Shown here: piece after piece, positions 22,807-32,995 of the stretch | Position numbering within the stretch: position 1 is the first letter of the stretch | Layout of the letters: the number at the start of each line of letters is the position of its first letter | Assembly: GCF_000321225.1 (NCBI RefSeq) | Contig: NW_004450287.1 | Span: 48,702-112,701, forward strand | DNA: 64,000 nt | Direction of reading: 5' to 3' | DNA from: Odobenus rosmarus divergens | Taxonomy: Eukaryota; Chordata; Mammalia; Carnivora; Odobenidae | The notes under the pieces: generated by a model | What the model saw: the letters and a program-made list of their open reading frames with translations, nothing else | Told to the model about the DNA's origin: nothing | The model's database searches: none | Made by a program: the position numbers and the translations under genes

Positions 22807-23640
22807 CAGCCAGTGAAGAGCCTTTCCAAAGGGAATAGAATTATATTAGTTTCAAAGTGTTCAAAGCTTGCAAGCAGTAGACACGTAAAGCTAAAGATAA
22901 TTATGTTGGGGCTAGTGCTTTGTGTTTCAAGTGGTCCTCTTTCATTTATGGCGGAAACAGTCTACACCATGGGTTATTTTCTCCCAGTTGAATTTACAGG
23001 TATATTTATTAATAAGTATTAATTCAACGAATTACTCTGTCTCCTAGGAAATGGACTATACATCTATACACTGCTACTGTGTTATTCAAATCACTTTTCT
23101 CATCATTTTCAGGGTTAGTAAGGCATTTTATTGAGCACACTCTGTTTCCCAATTTCTGATTAACTTGTTAACATTACTTGAGGTGGATTTCTCACACACA
23201 TTCTAAATATTAAATTACTCTTCATATATAGGGAGTACCATATATAGGAGTATAATTGACCGAAAAGGAATAAAAACTGCAACATAATAGTATACAGCAT
23301 AAATAAATTCATTTCCCCTTGAGTTTTGTCCCTACTAGATTATTTACATTACAAAACTGATAACTGTTCACTTTAAAGAGAAAACAACGACCAGATTTAT
23401 TAAAAAAATAATAGTTCTTCAACTTCTACTTATCTGAAGTATCGAGTATTAATAGCCCAGTCTGTGAAAGACAGGGCGAGAAGATTGGAAAATAAAAATG
23501 CAGTAACGAAAACAAAAACACAAAATCAAGCCAAACCAGTATCAAAAAAGATTAAAACCTCCCAATATTTATCCCAATATTAGTGTTATACACCCTCAAC
23601 TAAAATTGTATATGACTTAAATCAGCAGGAGAAAAAAGAA
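22807..23640. other. Unassigned sequence
   Basis: No recognised repeat except a small near-exact direct repeat (23223-23237 and 23239-23252, CATATATAGG(G)AGTA). No gene. Confidence 0.45.
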
Positions 23641-23660
23641 ATACACACACACACACACAA
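23641..23660. repeat. (CA)n microsatellite
   Basis: About nine CA units in an A-rich setting. Confidence 0.93.
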
Positions 23661-23689
23661 ATACTCACGCTTGTATATTGGGAATATCC

Positions 23690-24220
23690 CTGATACATTG
23701 CTTGGTAAAAAGATCAAGTCACCAAGTAATATGTGCAGCATGATTCTAATTCAGTAGAAATAAGCAAACCATTATGTATGTGCAGATGCTTGTATATATT
23801 CATGTTTGTTTAAACAAGAGTAAAGATGAGAAAAATTCACCCTGGGCTGTTAACATTTGTTATTACAAGGGGTGGCATTGGAGAAAGGGAATAGAGACCT
23901 GGAACAGGAGAATTGTTAGTGTTGTTTTTTTTTAAAGATTTTATTTATTTATTTGAGAGAGAGAGAATGAGAGATAGAGAGCACGAGAGGGAAGAGGGTC
24001 AGAGGGAGAAGCAGACTCCCCGCCGAGCAGGGAGCCCGATGCAGGACTCGATCCCGGGACTCCAGGATCATGACCTGAGCCGAAGGCAGTTGCTTAACCA
24101 ATTGAGCCACCCAGGCGCCCTCGTTAGTGTTTTCTTTGTCTATCTTTATTTTACATTGTTTCATTTGCTAAAGCAAGAATATTTTGCTTTTCAAAAAGAA
24201 AAAAAATATAATGTAAAGGA
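23690..24220 (+). mobile_element. Possible old L1 3' end around a SINE
   Basis: Pieces on both sides of the SINE (TGTGCAGATGCTTGTATATA, GGTGGCATTGGAGAAAGG, CTATCTTTATTTTACATTG, then A-rich sequence) resemble a common old L1M 3' terminus in sense orientation. Recall-based and uncertain. Confidence 0.35.
23924..24122 (-). mobile_element. Can-SINE with target duplication
   Basis: A complete complement-oriented Can-SINE: a poly-T and ATTTATTTATTTGAGAGAGAG tail, GACTCCCCGCCGAGCAGG, ATCATGACCTGAGCCGAAGG and GAGCCACCCAGGCGCCC head. It is flanked by the 9-bp duplication GTTAGTGTT (23915-23923 and 24123-24131), which marks the insertion. Confidence 0.96.
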
Positions 24221-25307
24221 AGGTTTAAAATGGGAAAACATCACATAGCAACAAACACACAGCAACAAACACATGAAGTCTTTTCACACTTATTTTTCGT
24301 TCCCAGAAGCAGATGAGTACATATGTAGGATTTTTTTTATTTAAAAATGGAATCATACTCTATACTTTAATTTACAGCTTGATTTTTCCTTTGAACAATA
24401 CAACAAGTGTGTCTTGTCTCACCAGGACAACAGACATAACTCAAACACATTCTTTCAAATAGCCACATAATATTCCATCCTTCCATTGATAAAAGCACAG
24501 TGAGTTTCTACTACGGAAGTCAGTGCTGCAACACAGCTCCAAACACATGCATCGATTTTTATGGGATAAATCCCAAAGCATAAGTCATGGTACCTTTAAT
24601 TTTAATCAATTTTGCCAGATTAATTCCCAAAGATTGTAGCAATTAATATTCTGCCAACGCTAGACATTATCATTTTTTAAAATTGTAGGCCAATTTGATG
24701 TCTTAAAAAGTGGTATCCCACTATAGTTATAATTTGCATATTTCTGACTACTTGTGTGATTAAACATCTTTTTTAGTTGCTCATTTTCCATTTTAATTCC
24801 TCTTCTGTAAATAGTTTGTTGAATTGCTTCAGTTATTCTATTGGATTACTTGTCTTTTTCTTGAATACGTATGGTAGGAAATTAAGTAAAATACACTACC
24901 TCATACTTAACAAAATTTTTTTCTAAATCATCAGTATTTAACTTTATGTCATTTTCCAGCATGGGAAGTGTTTTGATTTTGGTGTCCAGGTTTGTTCTTT
25001 GATTATTTTGAGGATTCTGGAGTCTTTGACTTCTGGAGAATATGGCTCACATGCATAAATTTTTCCTGGATTTTATTGTAATATTTCAGTGCAACTCCAC
25101 GATCTTCCTGGGCCGCCTTTTGCTAGTATAATTGAAATAAAATATATTTTGTTTCATCAAAAAAAAAGCCATTTAAGTCCTTTATTCATTTGCAAATATA
25201 GACAATTCAGCTTACTCTTGCAAATTGATAGTAATTATTTCTATTTATTGTGTTGAAGCTTTGTCTTGGAAGTCTAAAATAATTTTGAATTAGCAATAAA
25301 GATACAT

Positions 25308-25467
25308 TCTTTCTCTTTTCTTATCATCTAATGGAAATGATTACAGGTATTTCACCATGTAGTGTGAACGCTATTGATTTGGGGCAGTCTTTCTCTTTTC
25401 TTACGATCTAATGGAAATGATTACAGGTATTTCACCATGTAGTGTGAACGCTATTGATTTTGGGCAG
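25308..25467. repeat. 80-bp tandem duplication (two copies)
   Basis: Copy 1 (25308-25387) and copy 2 (25388-25467) start with TCTTTCTCTTTTCTTA and agree except for three substitutions, about 96% identity. Five bases of a third unit (TCTTT) follow at 25468. It lies inside the old L1 relic, whose ordinary consensus is not tandem here, so the duplication is secondary and much younger than the L1. Confidence 0.97.
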
Positions 25468-25631
25468 TCTTTAACATGTGTAAGTAATTTATTTTTTAAG
25501 GAATTTTTATTAGGAATGAGTTTGCATTTTGTCTTATGCTTTCAGCATCTAGTGCTATAATCATATATTTTTCCCTCTTTAATTTAACAGTATAGTGAAT
25601 TACATTGACAGAATTTCTACTTTTGAATGAA

Positions 25632-26086
25632 CCCAGAGAGGGAGACAAACCATAAGAGACTCTTAATCTCAGGAAACAACCTGAGGGTTGCCTGAGTGGA
25701 GGGGGCTGGGAGGGAGGCTAGGTGATGGACATTGGGGAGGGTATGTGCTATGGTGAACGCTGTGAATTGTGTAAGACTGTTGAATCACAGACTTGTACCT
25801 CTGAAACAAATCATACATTATATGTTAATAAAAAAAGAAGATAGTAGGAAGGGAAAAATGAAGGGGGGAGAAATCGGAGGGGGAGACTATGGACTCAGAA
25901 ACAAACTGAGGGTTCTAGAGGGGAGGGGGTGGGGGGATGGGTTAGCCCGGTGATAGGTATTAAAGAAGGCACGCATTGCAAGGAGTGCTGGGTGTTATAC
26001 GCAAACAACGAAACATGGAACACTACATCAAAAACTAATGATGTAGTGTATGGTGACTAACATAACAATAAAATAAAATAAAATAA
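25632..26086 (+). mobile_element. Carnivore L1 3' UTR, 5'-truncated
   Basis: Sense L1 3' UTR: GGGAGACAAACCATAAGAGA, CTTAATCTCAGGAAACAA, GGTGATGGACATTGGGGAGG, GAAATCGGAGGGGGAGACTA, GGGTGTTATACGCAAACAA and ATGGAACACTACATC, then an A-rich tail. Both the GAATTGTGTAAG..CACAGACTTGTACC segment and the AGGGAAAAATGAAGG segment are present, as in arctoid L1s as I recall them. Flanking copies of AATTTCTACT(T/C)TTGAA at about 25613-25628 and 26087-26102 are its target duplication. Confidence 0.93.
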
Positions 26087-26504
26087 ATTTCTACTCTTGA
26101 ACCACACCAATAATTTTAGTAGAAAACTCAGTTATGAATCTTTTAATATGCTAGTGGATTTGATTAGCTGATATTTAGAGTCATGCACTAGTATTCATTA
26201 GTGAAATTGGCCTACAGTTTTGGTTTTTGCATTATTTTCATCAAGTTGCGGTCTCAAGATTTTCCCAACTTTATAAAATGAATTAGAGAAATTTCTATTC
26301 ATTTTTAAATCATCTATAATATTTTAAATAATGTAGTAATCACCTGATCTTTAAACATCAAGTAGAAGCCAGCTTTTAAGTCCAGACTTGTTGCCTTTTA
26401 AATTAGTAGCTATTTGATTGATCTTTTGTATGATTTTGGACTACTCAGATTTTCTCCTTCTTATGTCAAATTTGGGGGGGTACCCTCATTTTCTCTGTGC
26501 TTCC

Positions 26505-26705
26505 CCATGTCCCGTACAGCAGCCACTAACCGTATGTGACTATTTAAATTGGATAAAACTGAAAAAAATGTAGTTGCCTGATCTTATAAGCCACATTTTA
26601 AGTGCTCCACAGCCACATATAACTTGTGGCTACCATGTGGGAGAGAGCAAGGGGAGAATTTTTCATCCGTGCATTAGTATTGGGTAATGCTGCTGTAGCT
26701 ACTTC
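26505..26705. mobile_element. hAT-like nonautonomous DNA transposon
   Basis: The features AGCAGCCACTAACCGTATGTGACTATTTAAATT, ACATTTTAAGTGCTCCACAGCCACATATAACTTGTGGCTACC and GGGTAATGCTGCTG match a well-known mammalian hAT-Charlie MITE type with internal GCCACATGTGGC symmetry. I do not commit to a family name. It lies inside the old L1. Confidence 0.65.
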
Positions 26706-26807
26706 ATAGGTTGCTATGACGTCATGTGTTATATTGTAATTCTTTTAATTGCTGCCTTACCTACAGTTACATTCCTTAATATTGCTTTCATAAGATTTTT
26801 TATTTCC

Positions 26808-27001
26808 TTTTTTTTTTTAAAGATTTTATTTATTTGACAGAGAGAGACACAGCGAGAGAGGGAACACAAGCAGGGGGAGCGGGAGAGGGAGAAGCAGGCT
26901 TCCCACGGAGCAGGGAGCCTGATGTGGGGCTCGATCCCAGGACCCGGGGATCATGACCTGAGCCGAAGGCAGACGCCTAACAACTGAGCCACCCAGGCGC
27001 C
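26808..27001 (-). mobile_element. Can-SINE
   Basis: Complete complement-oriented Can-SINE with tail (poly-T, ATTTATTTGACAGAGAGAGA), the subtype block AGCGAGAGAGGGAACACAAG, and the head ending CTGAGCCACCCAGGCGCC. The copy at 49808-50007 shares the same subtype block. No clear target duplication. Confidence 0.95.
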
Positions 27002-27250
27002 TAGGTTGTTTATCTGTTTAGTCTCCAAAGAACTAGATTTTGCTTTTATCATTCTTTTAATATTTTGTTTTCTATTTTAATTATGTCTCACTACTTACAG
27101 TATTTATTATGATTAATTCCTTATTACTTTGTTTTCCTTCCATTTTCTTAGATGAAACAGTGCACTTATTTTTCAATGTTTCTTCACATTTACTTTGGTC
27201 ACATAACATTGGTTTTATTTCCTAAATTTTACTTAATTGAATGTTTTTTT

Positions 27251-27654
27251 CACGACTTTTTTCTTTCTTTCTTTCTCCCTCTTTTTTTTTTATGCTTTGT
27301 CTTGGGCAAGTTTCTCTTTGTTTCCTTTTATCCTTATTTATTGTACAGTTTGATTACAATTTGATTACCTTCTAGTCTTTAACAATCAAAATTACATATA
27401 TATATAATTAAGAGAGAGGTAACACCTCTCTCTTAATATTTTAGCAGTGAAAAATAACAACTATACTCTCTTCTTAAGATGTTTTACTTGCTGACTCTTC
27501 TACATGTCACACATAGACGTGAAACCTTTAGAAAACATTTTGTTTCCTACTGTCTTCCATCTTTGTTTCAAATCTTTAGTTAAAGCAATTCAGAATTTTT
27601 AGTCTCATGTTATTGTGAGACTGTCTCTTAAATTATGTCTTTTCAATAATTCTT
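27251..27654. other. Unassigned sequence with T-rich tract and hairpin
   Basis: Contains a TTTC-rich pyrimidine tract (27258-27295) and a perfect hairpin (27407-27437, listed separately). No gene. Confidence 0.45.
27407..27437. repeat. Perfect 14-bp inverted repeat, 3-nt loop
   Basis: ATTAAGAGAGAGGT (27407-27420), loop AAC, ACCTCTCTCTTAAT (27424-27437). All 14 arm positions pair. The right arm with its loop (27418-27437) recurs about 1 kb away at 28428-28447 with 19 of 20 bases identical. Not a bacterial-type terminator in this genomic context. Confidence 0.85.
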
Positions 27655-27750
27655 TTTTTCTCAGTCTTATAGAGAAATAATTGACTTACATAACTGTATA
27701 AGCTTAAGGGTTATAGCATGATGGTTTGCTGCACAGCTTTGGTAATTCTT
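27655..27750 (-). mobile_element. Old L1 3' UTR fragment
   Basis: TCTTATAGAGAAATAATTGAC, CATAACTGTATAAGCTTAAGGGTTATAGCATGATGG follows the complement of an L1M 3' UTR, the same segment type as 19258-19300. Confidence 0.6.
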
Positions 27751-27918
27751 TTTAAAGGCACTTTACAAAATCCTGATCTTTCTGCCACCATCGAGACCTA
27801 ACTCTATTGAAAGATGATTTGAGAAGGGTGTCTTCTTTCTTTTGTAATTTTCTCTCTGAAAAGTGTAAGATTTTTCTCTTTCTCCTTGCAACGCAGACAT
27901 GTTGTCATGATCTGGCTA

Positions 27919-27942
27919 GATGTGTGTTTGTGTGTGTGTGTG
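27919..27942. repeat. GT-rich microsatellite
   Basis: GTGTGTTTGTGTGTGTGTGTG, an impure GT run. Confidence 0.85.
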
Positions 27943-27994
27943 TTCATTAATACTGCCTATGGTAAACTCAATCTGAATACTTCCAGAGTAGATT

Positions 27995-28260
27995 CTTTTT
28001 TTTATTTTTATTTTAGAGAGGGAGAGAGAGAGAGAGGACGAGAGGGGGTAAGGGTAGGGGATAGGCGTAGAGGAAGAGGGAGAGACAGAACCTTAAGCAG
28101 ACTCCAAGCTGAGTGCAGAGCCAGATGCGGGGCTCCATCCCAGGACCCTGAGATCACAACCTGAGCTGAAACTAAGAGTTGGAGGCTTAACCAACTAAGA
28201 CTTGGAGGCTTAACCGACTAAGAGTTGGAGGCTTAACCGACTAAGCCACTCAGATGCCCC
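27995..28260 (-). mobile_element. Can-SINE with internal 3 x 23-bp repeat
   Basis: Complement-oriented Can-SINE: T-rich tail, purine-rich GAGAGAGAGAGGACGAGAGG, GCGGGGCTCCATCCCAGGAC, ending GCCACTCAGATGCCCC. It is longer than the other copies because a 23-bp unit near the tRNA-like head occurs three times (28173-28241). Flanks GTAGATTCTTTT (about 27988) and GTAGATTTCTTTT (about 28265) are probably the target duplication. Confidence 0.93.
28173..28241. repeat. Three tandem 23-bp units within the SINE
   Basis: Units 28173-28195, 28196-28218 and 28219-28241 share TAAGA(G/C)TTGGAGGCTTAACC(A/G)AC with only two variable positions. Ordinary SINE copies carry this segment once. Confidence 0.97.
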
Positions 28261-28945
28261 AAAGGTAGATTTCTTTTTTGAAGAGTTTTGTCTAATAATT
28301 CATTTCCCACCTATACTCCACTATCCTTTTGGGCACTCCTATTATATTAGATCTTCTGGATCTGTTCTGTATGGCTCATGTCCTCTCACTCATAAATTCC
28401 AGCTCGATGGAACTTTTTTTTTTTTTTGGTAACACTTCTCTCTTAATCCTTGAGAACCCTAAATGGCTAATTAGCCTGCATCTTTCTTTTTTCTTTATTT
28501 TAACAATTTAACTTTTAAAAAAACAGAAACCATATTCATTTGTTCTAGAAAGTCTTTTTGGAGCTTTATTCTATCTCCTGAGGACTCCTATTACTTTTTG
28601 TCTGAAGATTTTATTCATCTCTTCTATTAGTTCTATTTCAGTGGAAGCTACCAGTTTTGTTTTTTTTTTTAACATGATTTTCCTGCCTTAAGTGAATGAG
28701 TACCTTATAGAAATTCTATTTCTTGTTGTTTACCTGTAGATGTCTTTCCCCTTAGTATTGTGGGTCAGGCTGCTGCTGTCTTTATAGGGAAGGAAAATGA
28801 CAACTGTTTCTGTCCTGGGGCAAGGGATATGAATGTTGCCCCTCTGCTGACCACTGGGGAAGGTCTGCTCCAGCCTCTTAGTGTGTGCATGCTCCAGTCC
28901 TTTTCTTCCCAGTGGCTAGCCCAGGGGCTCTTTCACCCACTGGCA
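28261..28945. other. Unassigned sequence
   Basis: Contains poly-T runs (28412-28427, 28661-28670) and a GC-richer block at 28760-28930 with no recognised family. No gene. Confidence 0.4.
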
Positions 28946-29112
28946 TATTATTTATTTGATAGAGAGAGAGAGCATGAGCAGGGGGAGGGGCAGAGAGAGA
29001 AGCAGACTCCCCGCTGAGCAAAGAGCCCGATGTGGGGCTCCAACCCAGGACCCTGGGATCATGACCTGAGCCGAAGACAGACACATAAGAGACTGAGCCA
29101 CCCAGGCGTCCC
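28946..29112 (-). mobile_element. Can-SINE, left member of a pair
   Basis: TTATTTATTTGATAGAGAGAG tail, AGCAGACTCCCCGCTGAGC body, ATCATGACCTGAGCCGAAG and ACTGAGCCACCCAGGCGTCCC head. Its head abuts the next SINE with no intervening unique sequence. Confidence 0.95.
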
Positions 29113-29249
29113 ATGAGAAAGAGAGAATCTTGAGCAGGCTCCATGCTCAGTGTGGAGCCCAAAGTGGGGCTCGATCTCACAACCCTGAGATCATGACCCG
29201 AGCCAAAATCAAACTGGATATTTAACCAACTGAGCCACCCAGGTTCCCC
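29113..29249 (-). mobile_element. Can-SINE, right member of a pair
   Basis: A second, more diverged SINE in the same orientation: ATCTTGAGCAGGCTCCATGC, GTGGGGCTCGATCTCAC, CCTGAGATCATGACCCGAGC, ACTGAGCCACCCAGGTTCCCC. The A/T-rich tail is almost absent, so the left SINE probably inserted at or into this one's tail. Confidence 0.92.
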
Positions 29250-29786
29250 AGTGTTGGTCTCATTTTGAATTTTCAGCCTGTGTATGTGAAGCATGTGTGT
29301 GCATAAATATGCGTACAATAAGCCATGTGAGAATGTGATACTAAGCATTGGGTCTTACCAATAGGACTTACCATAAGGTCAATGTTGAGCCAAGAAAACA
29401 TTATGGAAACCCTACAGAGTAAAAACTCAGATTTAGGGAGCACCAATTCAAGCTTGATTCTATAGAAAAACACTTCTAGATGGAGGATACCAGAGAGAGA
29501 TAGAAGTTAGGGTAAGGTTTAAAGAAATTACAGATTGATGTCTATAAAGCCAGAATGTTTTCTATCAGATATTTCCTTTTTTCTGAGATTCTCTTTCTAT
29601 TAGCAGTTGTTCCCTGCCTTTGGATGATTTATTGGAGCTACTTAAATTTCCTACTAGCTGTCACAGCTGAGCAGACTAATAGGCCTTTGGGAGGTTAACC
29701 ATGTCCCATTACATTTATTGCTTTTGTATCCAATTAGAATAGATCTGGAACAGATATTTGCATAGATTGCAGCAGGTGACAATCAC

Positions 29787-29812
29787 GTGTGTGTGTGTGT
29801 GTGTGTGTGTGT
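29787..29812. repeat. (GT)n microsatellite, 13 units
   Basis: Pure GT run after CAC. Confidence 0.97.
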
Positions 29813-30248
29813 TTGGGAATGAGTGAGGTGAAAGTTTAGACCTTTGTTGAATATCTTGCTAGAGATTTAGAAAGCAATCTACTTTATCCCTTACTGACCT
29901 TTACAAGCAAATATTTTGATTTTTCACAAAAAAAGCGAATGATGCTCATCACTCATCTTTGCATTGCTGCCTTTCCAATGGGAGGTTGAGGCCTCCTTTA
30001 CTGGCCCCCCTTAGCTTTTCCATCCTATAGGGAATAAATGCTGTTGCAAAGGCTGCGAGTCTTTGAAGTTCTAGACACATCATATATTATCTGCTCAGCA
30101 GCAGCATCAAGAAATATGCCTTTCTCAGATCTAGCCTCCTAATGATATGCCATAGCACACCCAGAGAAGTCAAGACTCAGCCTCGGACCTCTGCAGCTAA
30201 CACAGGTTGCTTTTCTCATCTCTGCATTGCTGACTTTTGGGAAAAAAA

Positions 30249-30272
30249 GGGGGGGTGGGGTGGGGAGGAGGG
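30249..30272 (+). repeat. G-run tract, quadruplex-compatible
   Basis: Runs of 7, 4, 4 and 3 G separated by T, T and AGGA. This satisfies the G3+ N1-7 four-run pattern on the plus strand. No promoter context is evident. Confidence 0.85.
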
Positions 30273-31147
30273 TTTGTTTGCTTTGTGAGAATCCATATTT
30301 TTGAAAAATCAATTTTATTAACACCTTCCCATTATTATATTCATCAGCACCACAAGTTTATCTATCATATCCAACCATTTAGAACCAGGGTGCTTTGTGT
30401 ATTCTGTCTGCCTCCCTCACACACAACGCCTCACATACACTCCTATTTCTGAGAAATTAGATCTTTGTCCGTTGCCTGGCAACTTAATTTTATCCCGAAA
30501 GAAGCCCAAGTAATTGGACCAAGATATTTCTCAGCGGGGCTGCATTTATGTTTCTAAATATTGCATGTTCATTGCCAATTTCTCTATACATTGCCTGCAC
30601 ATCTATGCCAGAAAAAAAGGAGAGATTTGGTGTTGAATAGAATATTCCTTTGTTATTTTCTTAGATGTGACTATTTCACTAACTTACTTCTTTACCCTGG
30701 GATTCTTTCAATCCCTGCATACCACCAATTAATCAGCAATCATGCGTTGAGCCTTCTTTAAGTCCTTCTAATAAAATATGACACATGATAAATATTTCTT
30801 GGGAAATAAGTATTGTGTATGTTGATTTTAGTCAGTAGTGATTTACACTGAAGTCAGTGCTGACAGCCTCTTGCTTTCTAATTTCATTTATCTCTTCCTT
30901 TGATTCTGTCAGCAAAGCCTCAGGACAATCAGCTGAAAAGTGGAAATTCTTTTTGTTTGTTAATTACTTTGTTTACACAGGATTAAAATACTAGTTTAGC
31001 TACTTGTTTTGTCATGGTTAAAGGATGTAAATTTTAGCAAGAATTTGATATTGCGGCAGTAGCAATGAACAATGGAGATAATCATATGATGAAGGTAAAA
31101 CATTTGAAAAATAAGTGTGTTGATCTATATGGTTTGCTATAGTGATT

Positions 31148-31172
31148 GAAAGGAAAGGAAAGGAAAGGAAAG
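31148..31172. repeat. (GAAAG)5 pentanucleotide repeat
   Basis: Five perfect units. Confidence 0.95.
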
Positions 31173-32995
31173 ATTATGGCATTTTCTTGAAACTCACAAA
31201 AAAATAATATCATCAGTTTTTACACTAAAGACAGCTTAGGATGTCTGGCATTGCAATAGAAGGCAGTCACATTGCAGTTCAAGCCTGGATTTCACTCCTT
31301 ACTCTGTCATGAGGTTCTGTGATGGCTGATTGTTAAAGAAACTACATTGTTTTTCACTGTGTGATCAGCTTAAAGAAAATCTATTTTATTAGACCTCTGT
31401 TATTATTTGTACATACTGACTAATTGAGTTCATCTTTTATGACTAGTAATTTGAAATCAAAAGGATTTTGTGTCTAGGAAGGAGAAGAACTTGCTATGAA
31501 ATATACAGTGGAGTGCATGTGATCCAATGAGCAGATGCATCTGGAAGTGATGTCTACATCTCGCTCTGAGTTGCCTGGGCAATGTGCTAACCAGGAGCCG
31601 GTGGGGGCTGGGGAAGTGTCCTCCTCCTGGCTGGAAAAGCTGCATCTGAACTGAACTTACCACAGAATTGGAGAAAAGACTACTTCTCATGGACTCCAAG
31701 TTCTTCTACTGCTGGGCAGATGGTTTTCAAGCCAACTCCTCTGGTGATGAATCCTAGACTACTTGGAGCTTAATTCTTCGCTCATCCACCATTTATCTTG
31801 TAAGAAAGAAGAATAACAAGAAGGTTGGGATTCTTCTACTCAAGGACATACCATGTCTCCAGCAGTGGGTCCTACACCCCTCTCTGTGGGTTGATGGAAG
31901 GAATGAGAGGCTGAGGCCTTCATTTCAAGCCCTTGGCATATAATCTTCCCTCATACAGCTCATTAGATAATCCATACCATGTGACATAGCAGGCTTCACT
32001 TTCTTGCCCAACAGTTGCCTTTCCAATCTATTTCCTTCCTCTCTCACCCTCCCCTGCCCTATCCATTCTGTTTAGCCCCTGGGCAGCTGAGGAAATTTGT
32101 GTTGCTGGACAAGAAGAAAATTTCCTGGCCTTACAGTAGACTTTGTAACCAGGGATCCAAGCTGGTTAATTTCTGTGTTGCTGTAGACTATCAAGGCCAG
32201 AGTGGTTTTTTATTATTCTCTCCATCTTCCTCTTCCAAACTCTACTATTCTTTTTCGCCATGACACAGTTGACAAAAAGTACTTTAAAAAATGATACTAA
32301 ATACTATGGCAGAAATACATAATAGACGTATTTCCCCCATACCTCTCATTATCATCAGCTAAAAATCCTAGAAATTATATATAAAATAAACAGAAAATTA
32401 TTAAAAGTGGAGAGAAAAAGGCAGACCAACTAGAAATTTCAGAACCTGAGGAATGGCATGATGGGGAGTTTCCTGGGTTTTCTTTTTGCTGTACGTATCC
32501 TGAACTGAGTGCTGGAGAAACCAGCAACCCATCAACACTAAGGACTAAAGGGAGAGAAAAGGCAAAAAACATTTTTTTAAACCATAATTGCATTGTTCCA
32601 ACCAAAGACCACACAAAAATTTGTGGCCCTACTTCAAAGACTGAGTGGGGAGCCTAGACTTCTACCCTTACCCTGTGGAACAAGACACTCCCCTTGCTGG
32701 GTTGGTGCTAAAAAATACCAAGTAGGAAGCTGAATTTTCATTCCTACCTGGCAGTAATGAGTTCCCCTGATTCCATTGTCAGTGGAGATCCTGGACTTCC
32801 ATTCCCACATGGTAGTAAAGGGACATCGTTCTCTTTACTTGTTGGGATAATGTCAGAGGAAACCTTGAAACTAGTCAGGGTTTCACCATCATCCAATGAT
32901 TATGCAGTCACATGATACAACATCAGTGAAGGCAACATAGGGAGGAGTAGCAAGACACCCTACTTCTCCTACCTCCATGGTGGTAGCAGCGGGTA

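Larger units (their letters stand above)
24330..27250 (-). mobile_element. Ancient LINE-1, 3' half, multiply interrupted
   Basis: The plus strand follows the complement of an old L1 from the 3' side into ORF2: GGAATCATACTCTATACTTT, CACATAATATTCCATCC, GGATAAATCCCAAAGC, TTTGCCAGATTAATTCCCAAAG, AGTGGTATCCCACTATAG, TTAGTGAAATTGGCCTACAG and AACTAGATTTTGCTTTTATC. Four later events break it: an 80-bp tandem duplication (25308-25467), a young L1 3' end (25632-26086), a hAT-like element (26505-26705) and a SINE (26808-27001). No reading frame survives. Confidence 0.75.
29250..32274. other. Repeat-poor stretch, about 3 kb
   Basis: Apart from a GT microsatellite, a G-run motif and a GAAAG repeat (listed separately), I recognise no transposon here. 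Open frames are at most about 80 codons with no known domain. It is one of the two longest stretches without recognisable repeats and the better candidate for unique, possibly conserved, sequence. Confidence 0.45.

Noticed and set aside
23238..23248. CCATATATAGG considered as a serum response (CArG) box
   Set aside because: There are seven A/T bases between CC and GG, not six, so it does not fit the motif.
27407..27437. Hairpin considered as a transcription terminator or microRNA precursor
   Set aside because: 14 bp is too short for a microRNA precursor, and intrinsic bacterial-type terminators are not relevant in this nuclear genome.
28173..28241. Three regularly spaced 23-bp repeats considered as a CRISPR-like array
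   Set aside because: The units are directly tandem with no spacers, lie inside a SINE, and the genome is mammalian.
28878..29348. 156-codon minus-strand open frame
   Set aside because: It runs through two Can-SINEs in sense orientation. SINE bodies are GC-rich and often lack stops. Not a protein.
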